NCBI GenBank assembly: GCA_002709695.1
Contig: PAQF01000073.1
Span: 1-64,000 of the forward strand
Source: Candidatus Poribacteria bacterium
Lineage (GTDB): Bacteria > Poribacteria > WGA-4E > UBA9662
Direction: 5' to 3'
DNA length: 64,000 nucleotides
The first letter of the stretch is position 1; the number at the start of each line of letters is the position of its first letter. Shown piece by piece: positions 53,116-61,872 of the stretch. Position numbers and translations under genes: made by a program. Under the pieces are notes generated by a model that saw only the letters and a list, made by a program, of their open reading frames with translations, had not been told where the DNA came from and ran no database searches.

Positions 53116-53984
53116 TGCTTATGAAGACTGTTCAATCGATTGTGGATACACGGCTATTATGTAGATTACAAAGATATCAGGGAAATAATGTTGGATTAGT
53201 ACCGACAATGGGGTTTTTACATGAAGGGCACATCCGCTTGGTTCGGCAAGCAAGACGTGATAATGACTTTTTAGTCGTTAGTATTTTTGTGAACCCAACC
53301 CAATTTTCGCCCTCAGAGGATTTTAGTACTTATCCCCGAAATTTCGAACAGGACCAGTCTTTGCTCGCAGATGAAGGAGTAGATCTAATTTTTTGTCCCT
53401 CTACTGAAGAAATGTATTCTTCTGAAAATTCTACTTTTGTTGAAGTCACTGGGCAGCTAACTACTAATCTCTGCGCGATTTCGCGACCGCATTTTTTCTG
53501 TGGAGTTGCTTCTGTGGTTGCTAAGCTTTTTAACATTATTGATCCACATCGTGCGTATTTTGGTCAGAAAGATGCCCAACAGCTAGCAGTTATAAAGCGG
53601 ATGGTGCGGGATCTCAATTTCGACATTGAGATTGTCTCGGTACCTATAGTCCGTGATGACGATGGGTTAGCCAAAAGCTCACGGAATGCTTATCTGAATC
53701 CTGATCAACGGAAGTCGTCTACTGTGCTTTTTCGTGCCTTGCAGCATGCCGAAATGCTAATTATTGATGGAGAACGAAATTCTGGTCGTATTTTGGCTGA
53801 AATGGAGAAGGTAATCCAAGCTACAGAATACGCACGGATTGATTACATCGATATCGTTTGTACAAATAGTTTCGAATCGCAAGAATATATCAATGGTGAG
53901 GTTCTCATCGCAGTAGCTGTGTGGATCGCAGATACTCGTTTGATTGACAATATTCAGATTGATCTTAGTAATTTAACGTCTTAA
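53115..53984 (+). CDS. panC: Pantoate-beta-alanine ligase PanC
   Basis: 289 residues from ATG 53115 (GTG 53112 is one codon earlier). Signatures are LVPTMGFLHEGHI, FVNPTQFSPSEDF, CGVASVVAKLFNII, YFGQKDAQQLAVI and DGLAKSSRNAYL, which build the nucleotidyltransferase active site. PanC condenses pantoate and beta-alanine in pantothenate and CoA synthesis. The end overlaps the convergent D-aminoacylase-like gene by 12 bases. panB and panD are not in the window. Confidence 0.95.
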   Translation: MLMKTVQSIVDTRLLCRLQRYQGNNVGLVPTMGFLHEGHIRLVRQARRDNDFLVVSIFVNPTQFSPSEDFSTYPRNFEQDQSLLADEGVDLIFCPSTEEMYSSENSTFVEVTGQLTTNLCAISRPHFFCGVASVVAKLFNIIDPHRAYFGQKDAQQLAVIKRMVRDLNFDIEIVSVPIVRDDDGLAKSSRNAYLNPDQRKSSTVLFRALQHAEMLIIDGERNSGRILAEMEKVIQATEYARIDYIDIVCTNSFESQEYINGEVLIAVAVWIADTRLIDNIQIDLSNLTS

Positions 53985-55514
53985 TAAGCGTCCGGGTAAT
54001 TTTCCTGTTGCTTTCGCTTCTGAAATTACTAATTCGCCGTTTACCATGACGTAGTCGATCCCAACAGCTGATTGTATTGGATCACCCCAAGTTGCTCGAT
54101 CAGCTACCGTTTCAGGATTCAGTACAACCAGGTCGGCACCGAATCCTTCTGCAATCTGGCCCCTGTCTGTCAAGCCAAATCGTTCTGCAGGGAACCCACT
54201 CATCTTCCATATGGCCTCTTCAAGGGAAATAATTTTTCTTTCTCTGACGAATTTTCGTAGCACTTGGGCAAAACACCCATAACTGCGTGGATGAGGATGT
54301 GGCACTTCGTAAATCCCATCACTTGCGACCATCATCTTGGGGTGGGCTACCGTTTGGTTGAGAATGTCCTCATTTTCTAGGTGTGATGTGGGCCATGGGA
54401 ATATAAGTGTTTCCACACCATCTTCTTCAATTATCAGGTCGTAAGCAAATTCTTCAATGGTTTTTCTGGCGTCATTTGCTGCTGTTGCTAAGGTCATCCC
54501 TATATACCGTCCTGATTTTGTATACCCTATTACTTCATGTCCTGTCATGCCGTTTTTCTGTAAGTGTGAGATCGATTTTGCACGGATACTTTTATGACTA
54601 AGTTTAGCAAGAACTTCTTGAGGACTGCCGACTTGAATCTCCATTGGTAGTTGCATAGTGAAATGGGTCATGCCTGCTGGGTAAAGGTACGATTCAAATG
54701 TGATATCTATTCCATCACGTTCTGCTTGGCTCAATACATCTATTGAGACTTCATCTACTCTTTCATGGGATATGTGAACTGGGATGCCGGATCTACGCGA
54801 AAGTTCGAGGGTTTCTTCCCAGGCTTTTTTCCTTCCTAATATGGCGTATCGGATATGGGCTGCGTAAATCCCCCCATAATCTGAAACAACTTTACAAAGT
54901 TCCACTAGCTCATTTAAGTCAGCGTTGGCGCTTGGTTGGTAATCAAGTCCAAGGCAGATACCAACTGCGCCTGCTTCCATCCATTCGATGGTGTGCTGTT
55001 TCATGTTTTTGATTTCTTGGTTTTTAGCAACTCGACCTTCCCAGCCCATTGCTGCTAATCGAATGGCACAGTGTGGAACTTGTGGACATACGTTTAGTGG
55101 GGTGTTTCCTGGAAATATGTCGAGGTAATCCTGGGCAGTTTTCCAGTCAAGACTGGCATTAGTTTCGCCATAACAGAATTGAGTGTAATGCCACATTTCC
55201 TTTGATTTCTGTCGATCGAGACAGGCCCAACCAAAGCCGTCTGGTGCTAGAAACTGGGTTGTGACCCCTTGTGATACACCTGCGAGTTGATCCCTTCCGT
55301 TTAAGATCGACATTTCTGAATGGACATGAACATCAATAAATCCGGGACTAAGGATTTGTTTTCTTAGTTTGATTGTCTTCCTTGCTGTTGCTTTAGACAG
55401 ATCGCCAATTGCAGTGATTTTATCTGCTTTAATGCCAACATCCGCAACAAATGGTTCGCAGTGTTTTCTGCCGTTAATAAGTGTTCCACCCTGGAAAATG
55501 AAGTCAAATTCCAT
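53973..55514 (-). CDS. D-aminoacylase / N-acyl-D-amino-acid deacylase-like amidohydrolase
   Basis: 513 residues. The N-terminal composite domain and GFIDVHVHSEM (His63, His65) begin a TIM-barrel amidohydrolase; SHERVD, HIRYA and ASDG supply the other typical ligands. Where D-aminoacylases carry GNCG with a metal-bridging Cys (Cys96 in the Alcaligenes enzyme), this protein reads APDG (Asp92). Proteins of this family deacylate N-acyl-D-amino acids or hydrolyse related cyclic amides. The three-base overlap of stops with panC is by convergent reading. The true substrate is uncertain. Confidence 0.85.
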   Translation of the reverse strand: MEFDFIFQGGTLINGRKHCEPFVADVGIKADKITAIGDLSKATARKTIKLRKQILSPGFIDVHVHSEMSILNGRDQLAGVSQGVTTQFLAPDGFGWACLDRQKSKEMWHYTQFCYGETNASLDWKTAQDYLDIFPGNTPLNVCPQVPHCAIRLAAMGWEGRVAKNQEIKNMKQHTIEWMEAGAVGICLGLDYQPSANADLNELVELCKVVSDYGGIYAAHIRYAILGRKKAWEETLELSRRSGIPVHISHERVDEVSIDVLSQAERDGIDITFESYLYPAGMTHFTMQLPMEIQVGSPQEVLAKLSHKSIRAKSISHLQKNGMTGHEVIGYTKSGRYIGMTLATAANDARKTIEEFAYDLIIEEDGVETLIFPWPTSHLENEDILNQTVAHPKMMVASDGIYEVPHPHPRSYGCFAQVLRKFVRERKIISLEEAIWKMSGFPAERFGLTDRGQIAEGFGADLVVLNPETVADRATWGDPIQSAVGIDYVMVNGELVISEAKATGKLPGRLLRR

Positions 55515-55682
55515 ACAAGTCCCTTTTCATTTTATGTGTTGGCAATAAAAATCTGATGTTACGAAAATTACAATGTTTGGGAAATTTCTTGTATAATGCT
55601 AATTACCAAGAGTCTTGAGTGTATCAGATCTATGTTCAATTGACAATGAGAAACCTAGCGTGTTTTTCTTAACGCGATTGCT

Positions 55683-56195
55683 TTGAAAATCGAAATTCCA
55701 GAAATTTCTGTTGAGTTTGCTTCAATGACTGAAGATGATCTCTCTGCAGTTATTGAGATTGAACAGAAATCTTTTAGTTCTCCTTGGAGTAGGCGCACCT
55801 TTCATGAGGGGCTCAGTGCCAAGTATCCACATGCGCATTTTTTGGTGTGTAAACATCAAGATAATTCAATTGCTTATATAAATTTTGTCTTAGTAGGTGA
55901 AGATTGTCATATCACTAATCTGGCTGTTGCTCTAGATTTTCGTCGACTTGGAGTAGCTAAATATATGCTTGCAAAATCACTAGATCAAATAAAATATTTA
56001 GGTGGAAGAAAGGTTTTTTTGGAAGTTAGAATGAGCAATATTGTTGCGCAAAGACTTTATCGGCAATTTGGATTTCGTATCAACAGCATACGTAAAAAAT
56101 ATTATTCTGATAACGATGAGGATGCTTATGTTCTTTGGCTTGAAGATATTCGGAAAATTAGGTTGGAATACGTCAACGAGAAATTACAAGGCTAA
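55683..56195 (+). CDS. rimI: Ribosomal protein S18-alanine N-acetyltransferase RimI-like
   Basis: 170 residues from TTG 55683. GNAT motifs are AVIEIEQKSFSSPWSRRTFHEGL at the start, CHITNLAVALDFRRLGVAKYML (acetyl-CoA binding R-x-x-G-x-A), and LEVRMSNIVAQRLYRQFGFRINSIRKKYYSDNDEDAYVLWL, characteristic of RimI. It acetylates the N-terminal Ala of ribosomal protein S18. No tsaB/tsaD genes are adjacent, though they often are. Confidence 0.9.
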   Translation: MKIEIPEISVEFASMTEDDLSAVIEIEQKSFSSPWSRRTFHEGLSAKYPHAHFLVCKHQDNSIAYINFVLVGEDCHITNLAVALDFRRLGVAKYMLAKSLDQIKYLGGRKVFLEVRMSNIVAQRLYRQFGFRINSIRKKYYSDNDEDAYVLWLEDIRKIRLEYVNEKLQG

Positions 56196-56393
56196 AAAGC
56201 TGCGCTGATATGTGGTTTTCCAGAACTGTATTGTCGGGATGTAAGTAGAGCAAGGCATATAGTCCCTAAAAAATAGTATTAGTTCTAGGTTTTGGATCCT
56301 GTATTATATCTTCTTTGAGTACTTTGTTTTCTAAAGTAGTTGTATGATTTTCATATATGATTTTTAGGTTTGATGAGAGTATACGTAATTGGT

Positions 56394-57104
56394 CTATGGC
56401 TTGATGTATACAGCTCGGTAGATTGGACGCCTTTGTTTCCTGTACTTGATTTCGAAATTTGTCTGAATGTAATTAGTTTCAGTAGATTTTAGCGGACAAT
56501 ATTCGAAAGTTGGGTGGCAATCAAATAGCTCTTGGATTTCGCAAAAATATGCCTTATAATCCGTCGCAATGTAGATTTCACCTGATTTGTTGTTGAGTGT
56601 GCGAACCAATTCACTGATCCAGATTGAATTATTGAAAATACGTCGCTTCCGGTGTCGCTTTTTTGGCCAAGGATCAGGAAAATAAATGTGAAAAGCATTA
56701 ACGCTTTGGTCTGCTACATATTTTTGCAGAAAATATGTAGCGTCACAATAAACAACTCGGGCTGTTGTAATATTATGTTTGGCGAGTCGTTCGCATGACC
56801 TCTTGAAGTATTTCGATGCACGCTCAATTCCAATATAATTAATTTTAGGGTTTCTCTGTGCGGATTCTTTTAGGAACTTTCCTTTACCTGATCCAACTTC
56901 AATTTCGACAGAGTGGTCATTTCCAAATACGTTTTCCCAATTGAGTAGCGAGTCTAATGTTTTTAATGCGGTTGAGACTTTTTCTGTGGGGTTAGCTAAT
57001 ATTGGGTTAGCTAGTGATTGCCAGTAGTGATCGAATGTTGATTTTTTTATGTTACATTGCATTTCTGAAAAATTTTTCAAAAAAACCTTATTATGATAAT
57101 TCAA
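56394..57104 (-). CDS. trmB: tRNA (guanine-N7-)-methyltransferase TrmB
   Basis: 236 residues from TTG 57104, or 222 from ATG 57062; no convincing ribosome binding site separates them. The class I methyltransferase core has EIEVGSGKGKFL (SAM binding), YIGIERASKYFKR and the diagnostic FHIYFPDPWPKKRHRKRRI. It adds m7G at position 46 of tRNAs. The C-terminus ends in KYRKQRRPIYRAVYIKP. The downstream gene at 56195 is convergent. Confidence 0.92.
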   Translation of the reverse strand: MNYHNKVFLKNFSEMQCNIKKSTFDHYWQSLANPILANPTEKVSTALKTLDSLLNWENVFGNDHSVEIEVGSGKGKFLKESAQRNPKINYIGIERASKYFKRSCERLAKHNITTARVVYCDATYFLQKYVADQSVNAFHIYFPDPWPKKRHRKRRIFNNSIWISELVRTLNNKSGEIYIATDYKAYFCEIQELFDCHPTFEYCPLKSTETNYIQTNFEIKYRKQRRPIYRAVYIKP

Positions 57105-57126
57105 ATCTTGTCAGAATCTGAATCTT

Positions 57127-57155
57127 TTGACGGCATTTTTGCTATATGGTATCAT
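57127..57155 (+). promoter_or_regulatory. Predicted promoter upstream of the YmdB-like gene
   Basis: TTGACG (57127-57132) and TATCAT (57150-57155) with a 17-base spacer lie in the divergent region between trmB and the YmdB-like gene, about 190 bases before the ATG. The long leader shows no recognised riboswitch. Confidence 0.4.
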
Positions 57156-57346
57156 TTAGGCTTAGTATATGCCTCATAATTATATCATGTTCTGCATCAT
57201 ATCGCATCATTGTGAATTAATGCCTGTAATGACTATATCTGTCGTACCAAAGTTCCTTTGCAAAATGCTGGATCGCAATTTCGTAGGTTGATTGCACATA
57301 TAAATTTTTTTAAGCTTGATAGGTAAGATCAAGAAAGCTGAGGTAG

Positions 57347-58132
57347 ATGTTGAAGGTATTATTCATTGGTGACGTTTTCGGCAAGCCTGGGCGCCAAGCG
57401 GTTTCTGAGCTTTTGCCATTTGTTATTAGCAAATATGGTCCTTTTGAAGCGATTATTGCAAATGGGGAAAATTCAGCTGGTGGAAAGGGAATTACGAGAT
57501 CTATTGTCAAATCTTTTTGGGAATTGGGTATTAATGTTGTAACTACTGGTAATCATGTGTGGGCACAGCGAGAGGTTTTCGACTTCATTGATAGTGAGTT
57601 GGGTTTATTAAGGCCTGCGAATTATCCAACCAACACACCAGGCCAAGGTTGGGTGGTCATCAACACAGCATCTGAAATGAAGTTATGTGTGATAAATATA
57701 GCAGGTCAAGTTTTTTTAGATAACTTCAGTAATCCTTTTCATTGCCTTGATGAGATTTTGAAACAGGTGTCAGTGCAGACAGAGCATATCATTCTCGATT
57801 TTCATGCGGAGGCGACTTCAGAGAAAATAGCTATGGGTTGGTATGCTGATGGGCGTGTTAGCGCTGTCATTGGAACACACACGCATATTCAGACCGCAGA
57901 CGATCGTATATTACATCAGGGAACTGCTTACGTGACTGATGTTGGGATGACAGGTCCATATGATTCTGTGATTGGCACTGCTAAGAAAGAGGTTCTTTAT
58001 CGATTTACTACCATGTTGCCGGTTCGATACAAAGTGGCACAGGAAGAAGTTATTCTTTGTGGGGTTGTCCTTGATTTGGACGATAAAACTGGGAATGCTA
58101 TTTCGATCGAGCGAGTGCAAATTCCTCTCTAA
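57347..58132 (+). CDS. TIGR00282/YmdB-like metallophosphoesterase
   Basis: 261 residues. Motifs are LFIGDVFGKPGRQAV, IANGENSAGGKGIT, TTGNHVWAQREV, RPANYPTNTPGQG, LDFHAEATSEKIAMGWYADGRVSAVIGTHTHIQTAD and VTDVGMTGPYDSVIG, which define the YmdB group. YmdB hydrolyses 2',3'-cAMP and affects motility/biofilm choice in B. subtilis. AGG precedes the ATG. It lies 69 bases upstream of dxs. Confidence 0.94.
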   Translation: MLKVLFIGDVFGKPGRQAVSELLPFVISKYGPFEAIIANGENSAGGKGITRSIVKSFWELGINVVTTGNHVWAQREVFDFIDSELGLLRPANYPTNTPGQGWVVINTASEMKLCVINIAGQVFLDNFSNPFHCLDEILKQVSVQTEHIILDFHAEATSEKIAMGWYADGRVSAVIGTHTHIQTADDRILHQGTAYVTDVGMTGPYDSVIGTAKKEVLYRFTTMLPVRYKVAQEEVILCGVVLDLDDKTGNAISIERVQIPL

Positions 58133-58201
58133 AGAGCCTCTCATTATTAATGTGAGTCGAAGTGTAATTAATTTTGATAAATAAGGTTTAGTTGAACAGA
58201 G

Positions 58202-60055
58202 ATGTTTCTAGAAAAAATCAATGATCCTGCAGATCTTCGTTCTTTGGTTAATCACCAGCTAAAAGTTTTGGCGGATGAAGTACGTCAACATATGGTTTCG
58301 GTTTTGTCTCAGACGCCAGGACACTTTGCACCAAACTTTGGTACGATTGAACTCGCCATTGCTCTACATAAAGTGTTTAATACACCATCGGATAAGTTAG
58401 TGTGGGATATCGGCCATCAAGCATATCCACACAAAATTTTGACTGGGCGTCGAGACCAGCTCAAAACAGTGCGCCAATATGGTGGAATCAGTGGATTCCT
58501 GATGCGTGAAGAGAGCCAGTATGATGTTTTTGGTGCAGGACATTCGAGTACATCGATTGCTGCTGCACTGGGGATTGCGAGTGCACGTGATTTATGGGAT
58601 GAAGACTTCAAGGTTCTTGCTGTTATTGGGGATGGAGGTCTAACTGGTGGTATGGCGTTTGAGGCTATGAATGCCGCAGGCGATTTTCGAAAGGACATGG
58701 TTATAGTTCTTAATGATAACCAGATGTCTATTTCTAAAACTGTCGGTGCATTCTGCAAGTATTTCAATCGAATTATTACTAATCCCACCTATAATACATT
58801 GAGATCAGCAGTGAAAGAATTCCTCCATCTTCTCCCTTCGGATGCAAAGCTGGCAATCCAACGGATAGAATCTGCACTTAAGCCGGGAATGTTGTTTGAG
58901 GAATTTGGGTTTCGTTATTTTGGACCGTTAGATGGTCACGATCTAGACCAGTTAATAGATGTGTTTGAAAATGTCAAAGGGTTTGATACTCCCATACTCG
59001 TTCATGTTTTGACGACGAAAGGAAAAGGGTTCTCCTATGCGGAAAATGACCCGGAAAGGTTTTATTCGGTCTCGACGAAATTTGATCCCGAAACCGGGAA
59101 ATCTTTTATTGCTCAGCCGTCAGCACCGCAATATACTGATGTGTTTAGTCGTACACTGACTAGTCTTGCTAAAAAAGATACAGCCATAGTTGGTATTACG
59201 GCAGCTATGCCGGGGGGAACTGGATTAGATAAATTCAGAGAAGAGTTCCCTGAACGTTTTTTTGATATTGGTTTGGCGGAACAATGTGCGGTGACTTACG
59301 CAGCCGGACTTGCTACTGAAGGGATAAAACCTGTGGTTGCAATCTATTCTACTTTTCTACAGCGTGCTTATGATCAAGTATTACATGATGTTTGCATTCA
59401 AAATTTACCTGTTGTTTTTTCGTTGGATAGGGCAGGTCTTGTTGGGGCTGATGGTCCAACACATCATGGGGTTTTTGATTTTGCTTATCTACGGTCTATC
59501 CCAAATATGGTTGTTATGGCCCCTAAGGATGAAAACGAACTTCAGCATATGGTTAAGACCGCGATTGACTATGAAAAAGGGCCAATTGCGTTCCGTTATC
59601 CACGAGGAGCAGGAGTTGGAGTTCCATTAGATGAGGCATTTAAATCCCTTCCAATAGGCAAGGGTGAAGTGCTCGTGGAAGGTACTGATTTGTTGATTGT
59701 AGCTGTTGGGAATCGTGTACATCCTGCGTTTGAAGCTGCGGCTGTCCTGTCCGATTTGGGAATCTCGGCTACGGTAATCAATGCTAGATTTATAAAGCCA
59801 CTCGACGAGGAACTAATTTGTGCTTATGCAGGCCAGGTTGGTCGTGTTATTACAGTTGAAGATCACACTCTAGATGGTGGATTTGGTTCGGCTGTCTTGG
59901 AAGTGCTGGCAACGCATGGGATTTTGGCCAAGGTTGCACGCCTTGGAATTCCAAATAAATTTGTACAGCACGGTGATGTGAAGACATTGTACAATCTTTG
60001 CGGTTATGATGAAGAGGCTATAATTAATGAAGGAGTAAAAATTTGTGAAAAGTGA
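58202..60055 (+). CDS. dxs: 1-deoxy-D-xylulose-5-phosphate synthase Dxs
   Basis: 617 residues, full length. Thiamine-diphosphate signature GDGGLTGGMAFEAMNAAGD...NDNQMSIS, with LVWDIGHQAYPHKILTGRRD upstream. HVLTTKGKGFSYAENDPERFYSVSTKF and the C-terminal transketolase domains with GGFGSAVLE are typical. Dxs condenses pyruvate and glyceraldehyde-3-phosphate, the first step of the MEP pathway (ispG is at 20916). It is followed by the sugar isomerase gene, whose ATG lies 11 bases after the dxs stop. Confidence 0.96.
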   Translation: MFLEKINDPADLRSLVNHQLKVLADEVRQHMVSVLSQTPGHFAPNFGTIELAIALHKVFNTPSDKLVWDIGHQAYPHKILTGRRDQLKTVRQYGGISGFLMREESQYDVFGAGHSSTSIAAALGIASARDLWDEDFKVLAVIGDGGLTGGMAFEAMNAAGDFRKDMVIVLNDNQMSISKTVGAFCKYFNRIITNPTYNTLRSAVKEFLHLLPSDAKLAIQRIESALKPGMLFEEFGFRYFGPLDGHDLDQLIDVFENVKGFDTPILVHVLTTKGKGFSYAENDPERFYSVSTKFDPETGKSFIAQPSAPQYTDVFSRTLTSLAKKDTAIVGITAAMPGGTGLDKFREEFPERFFDIGLAEQCAVTYAAGLATEGIKPVVAIYSTFLQRAYDQVLHDVCIQNLPVVFSLDRAGLVGADGPTHHGVFDFAYLRSIPNMVVMAPKDENELQHMVKTAIDYEKGPIAFRYPRGAGVGVPLDEAFKSLPIGKGEVLVEGTDLLIVAVGNRVHPAFEAAAVLSDLGISATVINARFIKPLDEELICAYAGQVGRVITVEDHTLDGGFGSAVLEVLATHGILAKVARLGIPNKFVQHGDVKTLYNLCGYDEEAIINEGVKICEK

Positions 60056-60066
60056 GGGAGAATCTT

Positions 60067-60834
60067 ATGGTTGTGTCCCAGATCGCAGCACAACTTTATA
60101 CACTACGTGATTTCACTCAAACACATGGTGATATTGCAAAAACAATGAAAAGAGTAAAAGAAATTGGTTATGATGCTGTACAGTGTTCGGCACTTGGGCC
60201 AATTGCTCCCGAGGAATTAAAAAAAATTGTCGATGGTGAAGGGTTAGAAATATGTGCTACGCATTCAAGTTACCATCGTATGCGTGATGAACCACAGGCT
60301 GTTATTGATGAACACCAACTTTGGGGGTGTAAACATGCAGCTATTGGAGGGTTGCCTGGTGAATATCGTACTGGGGTAGAAGGATATATCCAGTTTGCTC
60401 GTGAAGCTTCTGCAGTGGCGAAGCGTTTGGCTGCAGGGGGCTTAGTCTTTTCCTATCATAATCATAGTTTTGAGTTAGAGAAATTTGGTGATCGTACAGC
60501 ATTACAGATTTTGTATGAAGATAGCGACCCCGAATATTTTCATAGCGAAATAGATACTTATTGGATTGTTCATGGTGGCGGGGACCCGGCAGAATGGATT
60601 CAAAGCTTGAAAGGTCGAGCTTCTATTGTACATTTTAAAGATATGGCTATGAAGGGTAGCACACAAATTATGGCTGAGGTTGGTGAAGGGAACCTTAATT
60701 GGCCTGCGATTATTTCCGCTTGTCAGCAAGCTGGTACTGATTGGTATATCATTGAGCAGGATGTCTGTCAACGTGATCCTTTTGAAAGTCTAGCAATTAG
60801 TCTAAGTAATTTAAAACGGATGGGTATTTATTGA
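60067..60834 (+). CDS. Sugar phosphate isomerase/epimerase (xylose isomerase-like TIM barrel)
   Basis: 255 residues from ATG 60067, chosen because GAGGGAG lies six bases upstream; a GTG 15 bases earlier is possible. Blocks are AAQLYTLRDFTQT, MKRVKEIGYDAVQCS, CATHSSYHRMRDEPQAVIDEHQLWGCKHAAIG, SYHNHSFELEKFGDRTALQILYEDSDPEYFHSEIDTYWIVHGGGDPAEWI, VHFKDMA, VGEGNLNW and YIIEQDV. These His, Glu and Asp residues form the metal site of the AP-endonuclease/xylose isomerase-like fold. The actual sugar is unknown. Confidence 0.9.
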   Translation: MVVSQIAAQLYTLRDFTQTHGDIAKTMKRVKEIGYDAVQCSALGPIAPEELKKIVDGEGLEICATHSSYHRMRDEPQAVIDEHQLWGCKHAAIGGLPGEYRTGVEGYIQFAREASAVAKRLAAGGLVFSYHNHSFELEKFGDRTALQILYEDSDPEYFHSEIDTYWIVHGGGDPAEWIQSLKGRASIVHFKDMAMKGSTQIMAEVGEGNLNWPAIISACQQAGTDWYIIEQDVCQRDPFESLAISLSNLKRMGIY

Positions 60835-61052
60835 CTAGTGTTTCCGAGGCTTTGCGTCAGTTCGATTTGCTTGTGGGTGATGTTACTGAGGCATGGGGTG
60901 TTTATGTTGAGTGTTATGCGCCCAACATGATTTATCTTACTTTTATTCATTTCCCCCTAGGATTTTTTGTTGTGTTTGTAACACCAAGGAAGTTTTTTTG
61001 CAGTATGTCTGAGAGAGTTTATACCAACAAGATTGAATTGTTGGTCCCATAA
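60831..61052 (+). CDS. Possible 73-residue protein, doubtful
   Basis: A TTG-started frame overlapping the end of the sugar isomerase. It is rich in hydrophobic and aromatic residues in its centre, with one possible membrane segment (about 36-52). No family is recognised and there is no clear ribosome binding site. It could be a short coupled protein, a remnant, or chance. It fills most of the 291-base gap before the glycosyltransferase gene. Confidence 0.22.
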   Translation: MTSVSEALRQFDLLVGDVTEAWGVYVECYAPNMIYLTFIHFPLGFFVVFVTPRKFFCSMSERVYTNKIELLVP

Positions 61053-61125
61053 ACCCATAATTTTACTCATTGTATAACTCCTCAATTTCGTAAAGATATC
61101 GTTGATATCAGTGGGAATGAATTCT

Positions 61126-61821
61126 ATGGCACAGTTGTCTGTTATCATTCCTACTTACAATGAAGAGCGAACGATTTGCAATGTTGTTCAGGCTGTTCGA
61201 AACTCAGTTCAGGTTGAAAAAGAGATCATCATTGTGAATGATGGGTCTACCGACGGTACCTCCGAAATTCTCGAGCATTTTCGTGGGGATCCCGAAATTA
61301 AAGTTATCCATCAGCCAGAAAATCGTGGAAAAGGTTACGCCATCCGTCTTGCTCTTTCACAGGTGACTGGTGAATATGTAGTTATCCAAGATGCTGACAT
61401 GGAAGTTGATCCGTTTGACTTACCTGCTATCCTAAAACCTTTGCTAAACAAATCAAGCTATGTCGTTTATGGTTCTCGCTTTATTAATGGTCGTAACAAT
61501 TCCCCGTTGGTTGGCTACATTGCGAACTATTTGTTATCCTGTCTTGTAAATTTACTCTATAATACACAGATAACAGATGAGTCTACTGGTTACAAAGCTT
61601 TTGCGACCAGTCTTATCAAGAGCGTTGATCTCCAATGCGAAGGATTTGAGTTTTGTGCCGAGGTAACAGCAAAGGTTCTTCGGATGCAACATCGTATTCA
61701 TGAAGTTCCCATTTCCTATTTCCCACGGAGGAAGAACGAAGGAAAAAAACTTCGCTTTTGGCGAGATGGATTGACAGCTGTTTGGATATTGATCAAATAT
61801 CGTTTTCAGAAGATGCATTGA
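61126..61821 (+). CDS. Family 2 glycosyltransferase (DPM1/polyprenyl-phosphate-type)
   Basis: 231 residues from ATG 61126; ATG 61117 gives three residues more, and GTGGGA ten bases upstream of 61126 favours the later start. The GT-A fold shows SVIIPTYNEERTICNVVQAVR, IIIVNDGSTDGTSEIL, NRGKGYAIRLALSQVTGEYVVIQDADMEVDPFDLP and a later TDESTGYKAF with EVPISYFPRRKNEGKKLRF. It would transfer a sugar from a nucleotide donor to a lipid carrier such as dolichyl/undecaprenyl phosphate. No transmembrane segments are seen. Confidence 0.92.
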   Translation: MAQLSVIIPTYNEERTICNVVQAVRNSVQVEKEIIIVNDGSTDGTSEILEHFRGDPEIKVIHQPENRGKGYAIRLALSQVTGEYVVIQDADMEVDPFDLPAILKPLLNKSSYVVYGSRFINGRNNSPLVGYIANYLLSCLVNLLYNTQITDESTGYKAFATSLIKSVDLQCEGFEFCAEVTAKVLRMQHRIHEVPISYFPRRKNEGKKLRFWRDGLTAVWILIKYRFQKMH

Positions 61822-61872
61822 AATGTGTGGTTGGAAAAACAGTAATAGAGTTATTATGCAGGTTTTTCGGGG

